Of a DNA stretch of 9,238 nt, positions 1 to 6,751 are shown piece by piece. The translations under genes and the position numbers were made by a program. The notes under the pieces were generated by a model. It was not told where the DNA came from. It saw only the letters and a list, made by a program, of their open reading frames with translations, and searched no databases. The stretch comes from a bacterium. GTDB lineage: Bacteria > Gemmatimonadota > Gemmatimonadetes > Gemmatimonadales > Gemmatimonadaceae. Position 1 is the first letter of the stretch. The number at the start of each line of letters is the position of its first letter. The DNA lies in contig JAJZRK010000016.1 in assembly GCA_021802745.1 (NCBI GenBank), positions 1 through 9,238 on the forward strand, read 5' to 3'.

Positions 1-1497
1 GGAGCGCAGCACCGAGCTCGCGCCACCCGCGTGGTCGGCGTGCGGGTGCGACAGGACGAACAGGACGAGCGGCCCGCCCCGCGCGCGCAGATAGGGGACG
101 ATGGTCATCTTGCCCGTGTCGCGGCGGTCATCGGCCCGCCCGGCGTCGAAGAGCAGCCAGCGCCCGCGCGGCGTGCGCACCGCAATGGCATCGCCCTGGC
201 CCACGTCAATCATGTGCACCTCGAGCCGGCCGTTCGACGGCGCGGGCGCAAACGCGGCAGTGGCGACGGCGGCGAGCGCGGCCGCAGCGGGCCGCTCCCA
301 GAAGTGGCTCACGCAGGCGGCGAGCACCGCCACGCACGCCACCCCGAGCGCGATCGCGGTGAGGAGCGACGGCGCCGCATGCAGCGTGGCCCCCGGCAAC
401 GAGGCGCCGGCATAGGCAACCAGGTCGAAGGCGCGGACCATGGGCGAGGCGGCGGCCGCCACCAGCGAGGCGCCAGCCGGCCACCAGGCAAGGGCGAGGC
501 CAAGGAACAGGGTGGGCTGCAGCAGCGCGATCACGGGCCCTGCCGCGATGTTGGCGAACGGGGCAACGAGGCTCACGCGCCCGAAGTGCCAGGCGACGAG
601 CGGCGCGGTGGCGAATGACGCCACGACGCTGACAACGAGTTCGCTCGCAATCTTCCGGCGCCACCCCGCCAGCGCCTCCGGTAACACGCGCTCCGCGACG
701 GCGCGCCCGGCAATGAGCGCCGCGAAGCCGCTCACGCTGAGCTGCCAGCCGAGGTCTACTGCGGTGCGCGGCTGGTAGAGCAGCGGCACGCCCCCACCCC
801 ACGCGAGCGCGGCCCATGGCGAGGTATTGCGCTGGAGGGCAAACGACACCGTCTGCGCGCCGATCATCACTGCGCTGCGCACGGCGGGGGGTGGGGCGCC
901 GATGATGAGCACGTACAGCATGACGAGCGCCAGCCCCGCCCACCGCGCCCCCGCCGGCGGCAGTCGCGCCGCCTGCAGCAGGAGCAGCATCGCGCCCGAC
1001 ACGATGGCCACGTGCAGCCCCGAAATGGAGAGCATGTGCACGATGCCGGCGTCGGCGTACCGGTCGCGCACCTGCGGGTCGAGATCCTTGGTGTCGGCAA
1101 TCAGCAGGGCGCGCACGAGGCCGGCGTCGCGCGAGAAGTATCGGTCAATGGCCGCACCCGCGCGGTCGCGCCACGGGGCGAGCGCGGCAGGCGGTTGGTA
1201 TTGCGCGCGGCACCGAAACGGCAGGCGCTCGCGCGCCATGCATTCGCGGTCGGCACGCGCCGCGTTGCCGCCGACCCCGATGCCGATGGCGGCGATCAGC
1301 AGCACGGCACCTGTCGAGGCCCGACGCGTCAGGAGCGCCAGCGCTGCAACGAAAGCGAGCGTGCCGGCCGCCGCCGCAGCATTCGCGACGGTGCCGAACG
1401 AGAGACCGGCAATGAGGCCGGCGGCGTAGGCCGCCGCGGCCCAGGCGATGAGCGGAATAGGGATGCTCGGGTGGCTGTGCCCACACCGTGCGCCCAC
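1..1497 (-). CDS. comEC: ComEC/Rec2-type DNA uptake channel, 3' end beyond window
   Basis: This is an inner-membrane protein that passes transforming single-stranded DNA into the cytoplasm. 499 codons are visible, and the C-terminus lies past the left edge. The first ~80 residues hold about three hydrophobic segments. The Competence core follows: DTKDLDPQVRDRYADAGIVH, then MLSISGLHVAIV from residue 155, then many membrane helices. Near the left edge come the metallo-beta-lactamase signatures MIDVGQGDAIAV and LLFDAG, then the metal-binding SHPHADHAGG (His/Asp codons at 31-48). The start is the GTG at 1497, the most upstream start codon after an in-frame TGA. It has only a poorly spaced GGTGAGG in front, so the start is uncertain. 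Only ~50 residues separate the third helix from the Competence core, leaving no room for the usual OB-fold (DUF4131). The gene lies 87 bp after the preceding membrane protein gene. The family call is firm; activity in competence is inferred. Confidence 0.93.
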   Translation of the reverse strand, partial: MGARCGHSHPSIPIPLIAWAAAAYAAGLIAGLSFGTVANAAAAAGTLAFVAALALLTRRASTGAVLLIAAIGIGVGGNAARADRECMARERLPFRCRAQYQPPAALAPWRDRAGAAIDRYFSRDAGLVRALLIADTKDLDPQVRDRYADAGIVHMLSISGLHVAIVSGAMLLLLQAARLPPAGARWAGLALVMLYVLIIGAPPPAVRSAVMIGAQTVSFALQRNTSPWAALAWGGGVPLLYQPRTAVDLGWQLSVSGFAALIAGRAVAERVLPEALAGWRRKIASELVVSVVASFATAPLVAWHFGRVSLVAPFANIAAGPVIALLQPTLFLGLALAWWPAGASLVAAAASPMVRAFDLVAYAGASLPGATLHAAPSLLTAIALGVACVAVLAACVSHFWERPAAAALAAVATAAFAPAPSNGRLEVHMIDVGQGDAIAVRTPRGRWLLFDAGRADDRRDTGKMTIVPYLRARGGPLVLFVLSHPHADHAGGASSVLRS

Positions 1498-1584
1498 GAC
1501 CTCACCCGTGCATCATCGTTCCGTTGCCGAGGACAGCGATTTGACTCACCCGAGACCTGCGGCAGGCGCAGCGAGCGGCCGCGC

Positions 1585-2889
1585 TCAGAACAACCAAACC
1601 GCCGCGAGCACGACAAACGCCGCCCAACCCGCGTAGGCCACGCTCGCCACGCTGAACGTGGCGTGCAGCGACGCCACCCACTGGGAGCGGCCGCCCTTGG
1701 CCTGCCGGTAGAGCAGCAGCCCCAGCAACCCGATGCTGATGGCGTTCCAGCCGATGATGGTGAGCCGGTTGATCGTCAGGCGGTCCTGCACCGTGCGATA
1801 GAGCACCGCGGCCAGCGCATACAGGCCCACCAGCAACACCAGCGCGGCCACCGCCGCGATACCCCGACGGAGCCAGCGCTGGTACTGCTCCGAGAGGTCG
1901 TCCGCACTCACCGGCGTGGCCCCAAGCAACATGCCGGTCACGGCGAACAGCATCACGTTGTAGGTGATCAGCACGTTCCGGTTGCGGAACGGCTGCATGA
2001 AGTTGGCGGGAATCAGGGCGAGGTACACCATCAGCACCACCAGCGTGAGCACCAGCAGGAGCCGGGGGAGCGTGGAGACCATGCGGCTCAGCCCGCGCTG
2101 GAAATCCTGCGCCTCCGGAGGGAGCGCCGGGTCGTACACGCTGGCCACGGCGATGATCGGCATCAGCCCTGTCCCGCCGACCATGAGCAAGCGAGTGACC
2201 GCGTTCGTGGGCGTGATGCCCAGCGTCTTGAACATCTGGATCGTGATCGCAGCAAAGACCATCGCGCCCAGCGCGTAGACGCCCGTGACGACGATCACTT
2301 CGATGGACTTGGAGAGAAACGCGAAACGGTTTCGCGCACTCGCCCGCATGCCCATGACGCCAAGACCCACCGCGGCCCACGCCAGCAGCGGCAGGTGCGT
2401 CGCGGCGAGCTGGCGGTAGGTGTCGTCTCCCACCGACCGCCACATGGCGAAGGCCGTCACCACCGCGAGCGCCGCGCCGAGCACAGCGGGCAGGCCGTAG
2501 CTGCGGCCACGCGACGCCGCGACGTACGCGAGCGTCGCGAGCGCAATGACCGGGCTCACGAGGACCACCAGGAAGGGCTCGGCTCGGCCCGTGCTGCTGT
2601 GGAACACGAACAGGCTGCCGGACAGCCACCACAGCACGAGCCCTGTAAGCACGCTGAGCGCGAGGGCCAACGTCCAGTTGACTGGCCGGCGCTCGTCCGC
2701 CTCGTGCAGCGCGGGCTGCAGGCGGAAATGCCAGGCCGCGAGCAGCAACTGGTCGGGAGCAGTGCCGTACGCCGTCTCGATATCGTCGCCGAACTCGGCG
2801 GCCCCATGCTCCTTCGTGGCTTCAGCGAAGAGCGCCTCGAGCGCCTGCGGTGCGTCGAGAACGGCCTGAATCCGAGAGAGGTACTTCAT
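1585..2889 (-). CDS. Multi-pass integral membrane protein of unknown function
   Basis: I do not recognise this 434-residue protein with certainty. Residues 1-70 form a soluble, charged, helix-rich N-terminus (MKYLSRIQAVLD; later YGTAPDQLLLAAWHF). About eleven hydrophobic segments follow, beginning near residue 72 (TLALALSVLTGLVLWWLSG) and ending at the extreme C-terminus (AAFVVLAAVWLF). The motif TVQDRLTINRLTIIGWN before the last helices recalls the DUF4153-type membrane proteins, which have a similar Y/RLTxNR motif, but this is a weak resemblance. There are no catalytic-looking motifs, so a transporter or enzyme role is not supported. An alternative start 14 codons upstream exists, but the ATG at 2889 is preferred because AGGAGG sits 6 nt before it. 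The gene is 76 bp after miaB and 87 bp before comEC, so it may have its own promoter. The stop is TGA. Confidence 0.85.
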   Translation of the reverse strand: MKYLSRIQAVLDAPQALEALFAEATKEHGAAEFGDDIETAYGTAPDQLLLAAWHFRLQPALHEADERRPVNWTLALALSVLTGLVLWWLSGSLFVFHSSTGRAEPFLVVLVSPVIALATLAYVAASRGRSYGLPAVLGAALAVVTAFAMWRSVGDDTYRQLAATHLPLLAWAAVGLGVMGMRASARNRFAFLSKSIEVIVVTGVYALGAMVFAAITIQMFKTLGITPTNAVTRLLMVGGTGLMPIIAVASVYDPALPPEAQDFQRGLSRMVSTLPRLLLVLTLVVLMVYLALIPANFMQPFRNRNVLITYNVMLFAVTGMLLGATPVSADDLSEQYQRWLRRGIAAVAALVLLVGLYALAAVLYRTVQDRLTINRLTIIGWNAISIGLLGLLLYRQAKGGRSQWVASLHATFSVASVAYAGWAAFVVLAAVWLF

Positions 2890-2895
2890 CGGCCC

Positions 2896-2901
2896 CCTCC
2901 T
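2896..2901 (-). promoter_or_regulatory. Shine-Dalgarno site AGGAGG
   Basis: On the minus strand AGGAGG is followed by a 6-nt spacer, GGGCCG, and then ATG at 2889. It fixes the start of the membrane protein gene and excludes the start 42 nt upstream. It is the only perfect Shine-Dalgarno motif I found in front of a gene in this window; most other genes here start at overlaps or without a visible site. Confidence 0.85.
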
Positions 2902-2965
2902 GCGTGTGGCACGCGGTGCGTACGGGCCCAATATGGCACATTCCGGGCGAGCCGTCGCGCCGCCG

Positions 2966-4291
2966 CTACCCCGACATCGGCAGTGGCGCGCGCTCGCGCA
3001 CGATCTGCCCCGTGAACGTGGAGCCGGTGGTCCCCGTGAGCTCGACGTGATAGTACTGCCCGATCATGGACAGGTCTCCCGGGATCAGCACCGTCTTGAA
3101 GTCCCGCGACCGGGCCTGCAGCAGCTCGCCCTTGCGCGCTTCCTTCTCCACCAGCACTTCACAGCGTTCGCCGACGCGGCGGAAGTTCCGGTCGCGCGAG
3201 ATGCCGCGCACGGTCTGCAGGAGTTCGTTGAAGCGCGCATCCACCACGTCGTCGGGCACGGTCATCTCCGGCGGCAGGCGCGTGGCGGGCGTGCCCTCGC
3301 GCGCCGAGAACTTGAACATGAACGCGTCGTCGAACCCGACCTCGCGCACCGCACTCAGCGTTTCGTGGAAGTCCTCGTCGCTCTCGCCGGGGAAGCCCAC
3401 GATGATGTCGGTCGTCAGGCCGAGCCCCGGCATGGCCGCGCGCAGGCGCGCGACGCAGTCCAGGTACTCCTCGCGCGAGTAGCGGCGCAGCATGCGCTTG
3501 AGCGTTCGGCTCGACCCGCTCTGCATGGGCAGGTGCACGTGCTCGCACACCGTGCGCACCTCGGCCATGGCCGCGATGACGCGATCGCTGAAATCGTTGG
3601 GGTGCGGGCTCGTGAAGCGCAGTCGGCGGAGCCCCGGCACGGCGCCCACCGCGCGCAACAGGTCGGCGAAATCGCGCGCGCCGTCGTGATACGAGTTCAC
3701 CGTCTGCCCGAGCAGCACGACTTCGGTGAGCCCCTGGGCGACCACGGCCTCGGTCTCGCGCACCACGTCCTCGAGCTGTCGGCTGCGCTCGCTCCCCCGC
3801 GTGTACGGCACAATGCAGTACGTGCAGCGATAATCGCAGCCGCGCTGCACCGGGATCCACGCCTTCACGCCCTCGAACCGGCTGGCCTGCACGTCCTCGT
3901 AGTGCTCCTCGAGGTCGAAGTCGGTGGCGATCATCCGTTCGCCCTTGCGCGCCCCCTCGATGAGCGCCGGCAGGGCGCGATAGCCGTCGGGGCCGATGAC
4001 AAGCGAAACGCGCGAGTCCGTCTCGAGGAGGCGCGGCCCGAGCCGCTGGGCCATGCACCCGGTCACGCCCAGCACCGCGCCGGGCTTCAGGAAGCGCCGC
4101 AGTTCACCCAGCCGGCCGATCACCCGCGTCTCGGCATGCTCGCGGATGGCGCACGTGTTGAGCAGCACCACGTCGGCGCCCTCCGGCCCGTCCACCGCCG
4201 AATAGCCCTCGGCCGCCAGCTTGCCGAGCATGAGCTCGGAGTCGCTGACGTTCATCTGGCAGCCGTAGGTTTCGATGAAGACGCTTGGCAT
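2966..4291 (-). CDS. miaB: tRNA-2-methylthio-N6-dimethylallyladenosine synthase
   Basis: MiaB is a radical-SAM methylthiotransferase that adds a methylthio group to i6A37 of tRNAs reading UNN codons, after MiaA has made i6A. The protein has 441 residues, the usual length. The N-terminal UPF0004 domain carries its three cluster cysteines at C11 (ETYGCQMN), C47 (NTCAIRE) and C79 (TGCMAQR). The radical-SAM CxxxCxxC is C152/C156/C159 (RGCDYRCTYCIVPYTRG). FTSPHP and MQSGSSRTLKRML are further family motifs, and a C-terminal TRAM domain covers roughly residues 369-432. All nine key features are intact. I chose ATG 4291 because the family begins just before VFIETYGCQMN. The frame stays open upstream to a TTG at 4459, through the inverted-repeat element. 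There is no visible Shine-Dalgarno site. The stop is TAG. Confidence 0.97.
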   Translation of the reverse strand: MPSVFIETYGCQMNVSDSELMLGKLAAEGYSAVDGPEGADVVLLNTCAIREHAETRVIGRLGELRRFLKPGAVLGVTGCMAQRLGPRLLETDSRVSLVIGPDGYRALPALIEGARKGERMIATDFDLEEHYEDVQASRFEGVKAWIPVQRGCDYRCTYCIVPYTRGSERSRQLEDVVRETEAVVAQGLTEVVLLGQTVNSYHDGARDFADLLRAVGAVPGLRRLRFTSPHPNDFSDRVIAAMAEVRTVCEHVHLPMQSGSSRTLKRMLRRYSREEYLDCVARLRAAMPGLGLTTDIIVGFPGESDEDFHETLSAVREVGFDDAFMFKFSAREGTPATRLPPEMTVPDDVVDARFNELLQTVRGISRDRNFRRVGERCEVLVEKEARKGELLQARSRDFKTVLIPGDLSMIGQYYHVELTGTTGSTFTGQIVRERAPLPMSG

Positions 4292-4299
4292 GCGGGGAC

Positions 4300-4461
4300 G
4301 ATTGAGGATTGGGAATTCGGAACGGGACGGAGGACTTCGACGGAGGATACCGATTGGCGATTGGACCGGGAGGCGGCGCGGGAAATGCAGACAGCGGTTG
4401 TCGCCAGTCGCGATCCGCGGTCGCGGTCCGAAATCCAAATCCGGATTCCCGATCCTCAATC
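4300..4461. repeat. 162-bp intergenic element with 22-bp inverted terminal arms
   Basis: The left arm (4300-4321) and right arm (4440-4461) are reverse complements at 20 of 22 positions; both differences are T versus C. The space between is visibly richer in A+T words than the flanking genes. It contains smaller repeats: GACGGAGGA twice (4326-4334, 4339-4347), CGATTGG in tandem (4351-4364), AAATCC in tandem (4431-4442) and the palindrome AATCCGGATT (4438-4447). The right arm overlaps the end of the histidine kinase gene and contains its last codon (GAT) and TGA stop. The left arm ends 8 nt before the miaB ATG. It encodes no transposase, and I saw no clear target-site duplication. It could be a REP/MITE-like dispersed repeat or a transcript-processing hairpin. 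The structure is plain in the sequence; its class is inferred. Confidence 0.72.
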
Positions 4462-5619
4462 AGCGGTCTTCGGCACTTCCGGCAACTGAATATAGAACGT
4501 GCTCCCCTCCGCTTCCTTCGACCGCACCCAGATGCGGCCGCCGTGCGCCTCGACGGCGAGGCGGCAGAAGGCGAGCCCGAGCCCCGAACTGCGCGTCCTT
4601 GGCGCGTTGGGCGAGCGCACCTGCTCGAACTTGCGGAAGATCACTTCCTGGAACTCGGCGGGGATCCCGGGCCCGTTGTCGGTCACCGTGAACAGGATCC
4701 CCTGCGGATCGCGCATCGCCGCCAGCTCCACGTGCACCGTCGTCGCCGAGTGCGACAGCGCGTTCTGCACGAGGTTGGCGAAGACGCGGCGCAGCAGCGC
4801 CTTGTCGGCGCTGAAGACCGGCGAGTCGTCCGACGCCTGATACCCCATCGTGGCGCCTTCCGCGGTAAAGCGCGGGGTCCAGTCAATGACCAGCTCGGAG
4901 AGAAAGGCGGCCGGCGCGATCGGCTCCGGCGCGATGGCGATGCGCGTCTCCTCCACGCGCGACACCTCCAGCAGGTCCTGGATCAGCCCCAGCAGGTCCT
5001 CCGCCTTCCCTTCCGCCTCCGACACGGCCTTGTACTGCCGCTCCGACATGGGGCCGTAGTCGCCCTCGCGCAGCATCTCGAGCGTCGCCAGCACGCTGGT
5101 GAGCGGCGTCTTGAGGTCGTGCACGATCATCTTCATCAGGTCGTCGCGCACCTTGGCGAGTTCGCGCAGGGTGCGGTAGCTCTGCTCGAGCGCGTCCGTG
5201 GCGCTCTTGAGCTTGAGCAGCGACCGCACGCGCGCGCCGAGCACCAGCCGGTTGTGCGGCTTCAGCAGGAAATCGTCGCCGCCGGCCTCGATGGCCTTCA
5301 CGCGATCGGCCGTGTCGTTGAGCGCCGTGACGAAGATGACCGGGATGCGCGCCGTGCGCGGGTCCTTCTTCAGCCGCCGGCAGACCTCGAAGCCGGTGTC
5401 GCGGTCATCCACGCCGAGTTCGCCCGCCGGCATGGACACGTCGAGGATGCACAGGTCGGGCGGCTGCTGGAAGCAGGCGGCGAGGGCGCTGGGCCCGTCG
5501 TGGGCCGAGACGGTGCGGACGCCGAGCACCGCCAGCTGATCGGCCAGCAGTTCGACGTTGGCGTCCACGTCGTCGGCAACGAGGACGAGCGGGGGGAGTT
5601 CCGCGCCGGCCGGCGGCAT
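4456..5619 (-). CDS. Soluble receiver-histidine kinase (response regulator fused to HisKA/HATPase)
   Basis: This is a 387-residue cytoplasmic signalling protein with no membrane segment. An N-terminal receiver domain (about 10-135) has acidic residues D16/D17, phosphoacceptor D60 (CILDVSMP), T98 and K120 (LLKP). A helical linker (about 136-158) leads to HisKA with H167 in MIVHDLKTPL. HATPase_c then shows the N-box (NLVQNALSHS, N282/N286), G1 (DNGPGIP, from 314), F-box (FRKFEQV) and G2 (GLGLAF). All residues needed for phosphotransfer and ATP binding are present. A receiver placed in front of a kinase usually means it accepts phosphate from another kinase and tunes its own output; its partner is not visible here. 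The receiver has about nine extra residues after SMP, where most homologues run straight to GFEVC. The start ATG lies 4 nt after the upstream stop with no Shine-Dalgarno site, so translation is probably coupled. The final Asp codon and stop lie in the repeat arm. Confidence 0.95.
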   Translation of the reverse strand: MPPAGAELPPLVLVADDVDANVELLADQLAVLGVRTVSAHDGPSALAACFQQPPDLCILDVSMPAGELGVDDRDTGFEVCRRLKKDPRTARIPVIFVTALNDTADRVKAIEAGGDDFLLKPHNRLVLGARVRSLLKLKSATDALEQSYRTLRELAKVRDDLMKMIVHDLKTPLTSVLATLEMLREGDYGPMSERQYKAVSEAEGKAEDLLGLIQDLLEVSRVEETRIAIAPEPIAPAAFLSELVIDWTPRFTAEGATMGYQASDDSPVFSADKALLRRVFANLVQNALSHSATTVHVELAAMRDPQGILFTVTDNGPGIPAEFQEVIFRKFEQVRSPNAPRTRSSGLGLAFCRLAVEAHGGRIWVRSKEAEGSTFYIQLPEVPKTAD

Positions 5620-5623
5620 GGCG

Positions 5624-6751
5624 CTACGGGCGGACGGTGAGCCCGACGCTGAGAATCGTCCCCTTCTCGCTCATCCCGCCAGCCGTGCGTTGGTTGCGCT
5701 GCACGCTGATGTCGAGCGATGCCCAGCCGCGGGCAAAGGTCGCGCCGCCGCCGAGGGCGAGGGTGGTCTCCTTCACCGCGTTGCCGTTCCAGCCGAACGG
5801 CAGTCCGCGGGAGCGCGCGCCCACGCGAAACTGCACGGGCACGCCCTGGAACTTCGGCCCCGCGACGTCCGCGCCCAGTGAGACGTCGTTGGCGTCGTGC
5901 ACCTCGAGATCGGCCGTGCCGAGCGACCGCATGCGCGACCAGCCCTCATGGCTGAAGCGCGCCACGAGCTGCGACCCGGGAATGCCGTCGTACGTGACCG
6001 AGGCCCCGTAGCGATCGGGCGCGTTGCCGTGCGTCGCCACGGAGTCGCCGTACCGCGTCTTCATGGCGCCGCCGACGCGCAGCGAGGCCGAGACATAGAG
6101 GTGCGCGAACGGGCGCGACACGAGACCGGCCGACACGGCCGAGCCCTGGTACGACAGCGTCATGTCCTGCGAGAGCGAGCCGTACTTGGTGGTGTCGTCG
6201 AAGGTGCGCGACAGGCTCATGCGATTGGCGCCGGTGAGGGCGTGGAACGCCAGGCCGGCCTGGAACCGCTCGTTGAACTGCCAGGCGTACGCGATGCGCG
6301 CGTCGTTGATGGCGCCGCGCACTTTCGTCGTCACCTCGGAGCCCTCGCGCGCGCCGGCCACGTCCACGCTGTCGCGAAACGACGCATCCCACGTGCGGTC
6401 GAGGAGCGTCGAGAACGAGGCGCCGAGGAAGCCGCGCGTCCCCATCCGCGACCCGAGCGTGATGACCGGAAAGCGCGTCGTCCGCGTGTTGACGACGCGG
6501 CCGTTCACCGTGATCTGCCGGTACTCGGGGTCAATCTGAAAGTTGAAGATCGAGCGTCCGGCGCCGGGGAGCGCCCCGGGATTGATGGGCGACGAGGTAT
6601 CGGTTTCGCCGGATGCGCCGGCCATGGACGCGGCCCGCGTGCTCAACTGCCCCGTCGGGTAGCCGAACCCCTGCAGGCTGAGCGCCCCCTGCGCCAGCAG
6701 CGGCGCGGCGGAGGCGGCGGCCAGGAGAGCCGTCACGAGAAGGCGGCGCAT
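5624..6751 (-). CDS. Probable outer-membrane beta-barrel protein, function unknown
   Basis: This is a 375-residue exported protein. MRRLLVTALLAAASAAPLLA is a classic signal peptide with likely cleavage after A20, before Q21. The mature part is rich in short alternating hydrophobic/polar stretches and glycines typical of barrel strands, such as FPVITLGSRMG, LAFHALTGANRMSLSR and LYVSASLRVGG. The early stretch GFGYPTGQLSTRAASMAGAS and the NPGALPG region recall FadL/PorV-like barrels, where the N-terminus enters the pore; this is a resemblance only. It has no enzyme motif. The start ATG at 6751 overlaps the stop of the lipoprotein gene (TGATG) and has GGAG 7 nt upstream. The coupling suggests that the barrel and the lipoprotein are made together and may form a surface complex. 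A longer in-frame extension to 7177 lies wholly inside the lipoprotein gene and is rejected. The stop is TAG. Confidence 0.85.
   Translation of the reverse strand: MRRLLVTALLAAASAAPLLAQGALSLQGFGYPTGQLSTRAASMAGASGETDTSSPINPGALPGAGRSIFNFQIDPEYRQITVNGRVVNTRTTRFPVITLGSRMGTRGFLGASFSTLLDRTWDASFRDSVDVAGAREGSEVTTKVRGAINDARIAYAWQFNERFQAGLAFHALTGANRMSLSRTFDDTTKYGSLSQDMTLSYQGSAVSAGLVSRPFAHLYVSASLRVGGAMKTRYGDSVATHGNAPDRYGASVTYDGIPGSQLVARFSHEGWSRMRSLGTADLEVHDANDVSLGADVAGPKFQGVPVQFRVGARSRGLPFGWNGNAVKETTLALGGGATFARGWASLDISVQRNQRTAGGMSEKGTILSVGLTVRP

Noticed and set aside
1498..1584. Gap before comEC, checked for a promoter or small gene
   Set aside because: It contains only a four-codon ATG-ATG-CAC-GGG-TGA frame and no clear promoter, operator or hairpin.
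1502..2632. 376-codon minus-strand frame overlapping the membrane protein gene
   Set aside because: It is another frame of the same gene. The 1585-2889 frame has the AGGAGG site and coherent hydrophobic helices, whereas this one is Arg/Gly/Ala-rich.
2902..2914. Small hairpin GCGTG-TGG-CACGC (2902-2914) in the gap after miaB, considered as a terminator
   Set aside because: The stem is only 5 bp and no T-tract follows, so it is not a convincing terminator. I also found no convincing -35/-10 pair in this gap.
1012..3015. 667-codon plus-strand open frame
   Set aside because: It runs antisense to comEC and the membrane protein gene, both with clear protein features. The translation is rich in Arg, His, Gln and Glu with no motif, typical of an antisense shadow in high-G+C DNA.
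2906..4489. 527-codon plus-strand open frame
   Set aside because: It is the antisense frame of miaB, whose cysteine motifs and full length are intact. The product is low in complexity and unrecognisable.
4309..5640. 443-codon plus-strand open frame
   Set aside because: It is antisense to the histidine kinase, which has every kinase and receiver motif; no independent signal supports the plus strand.
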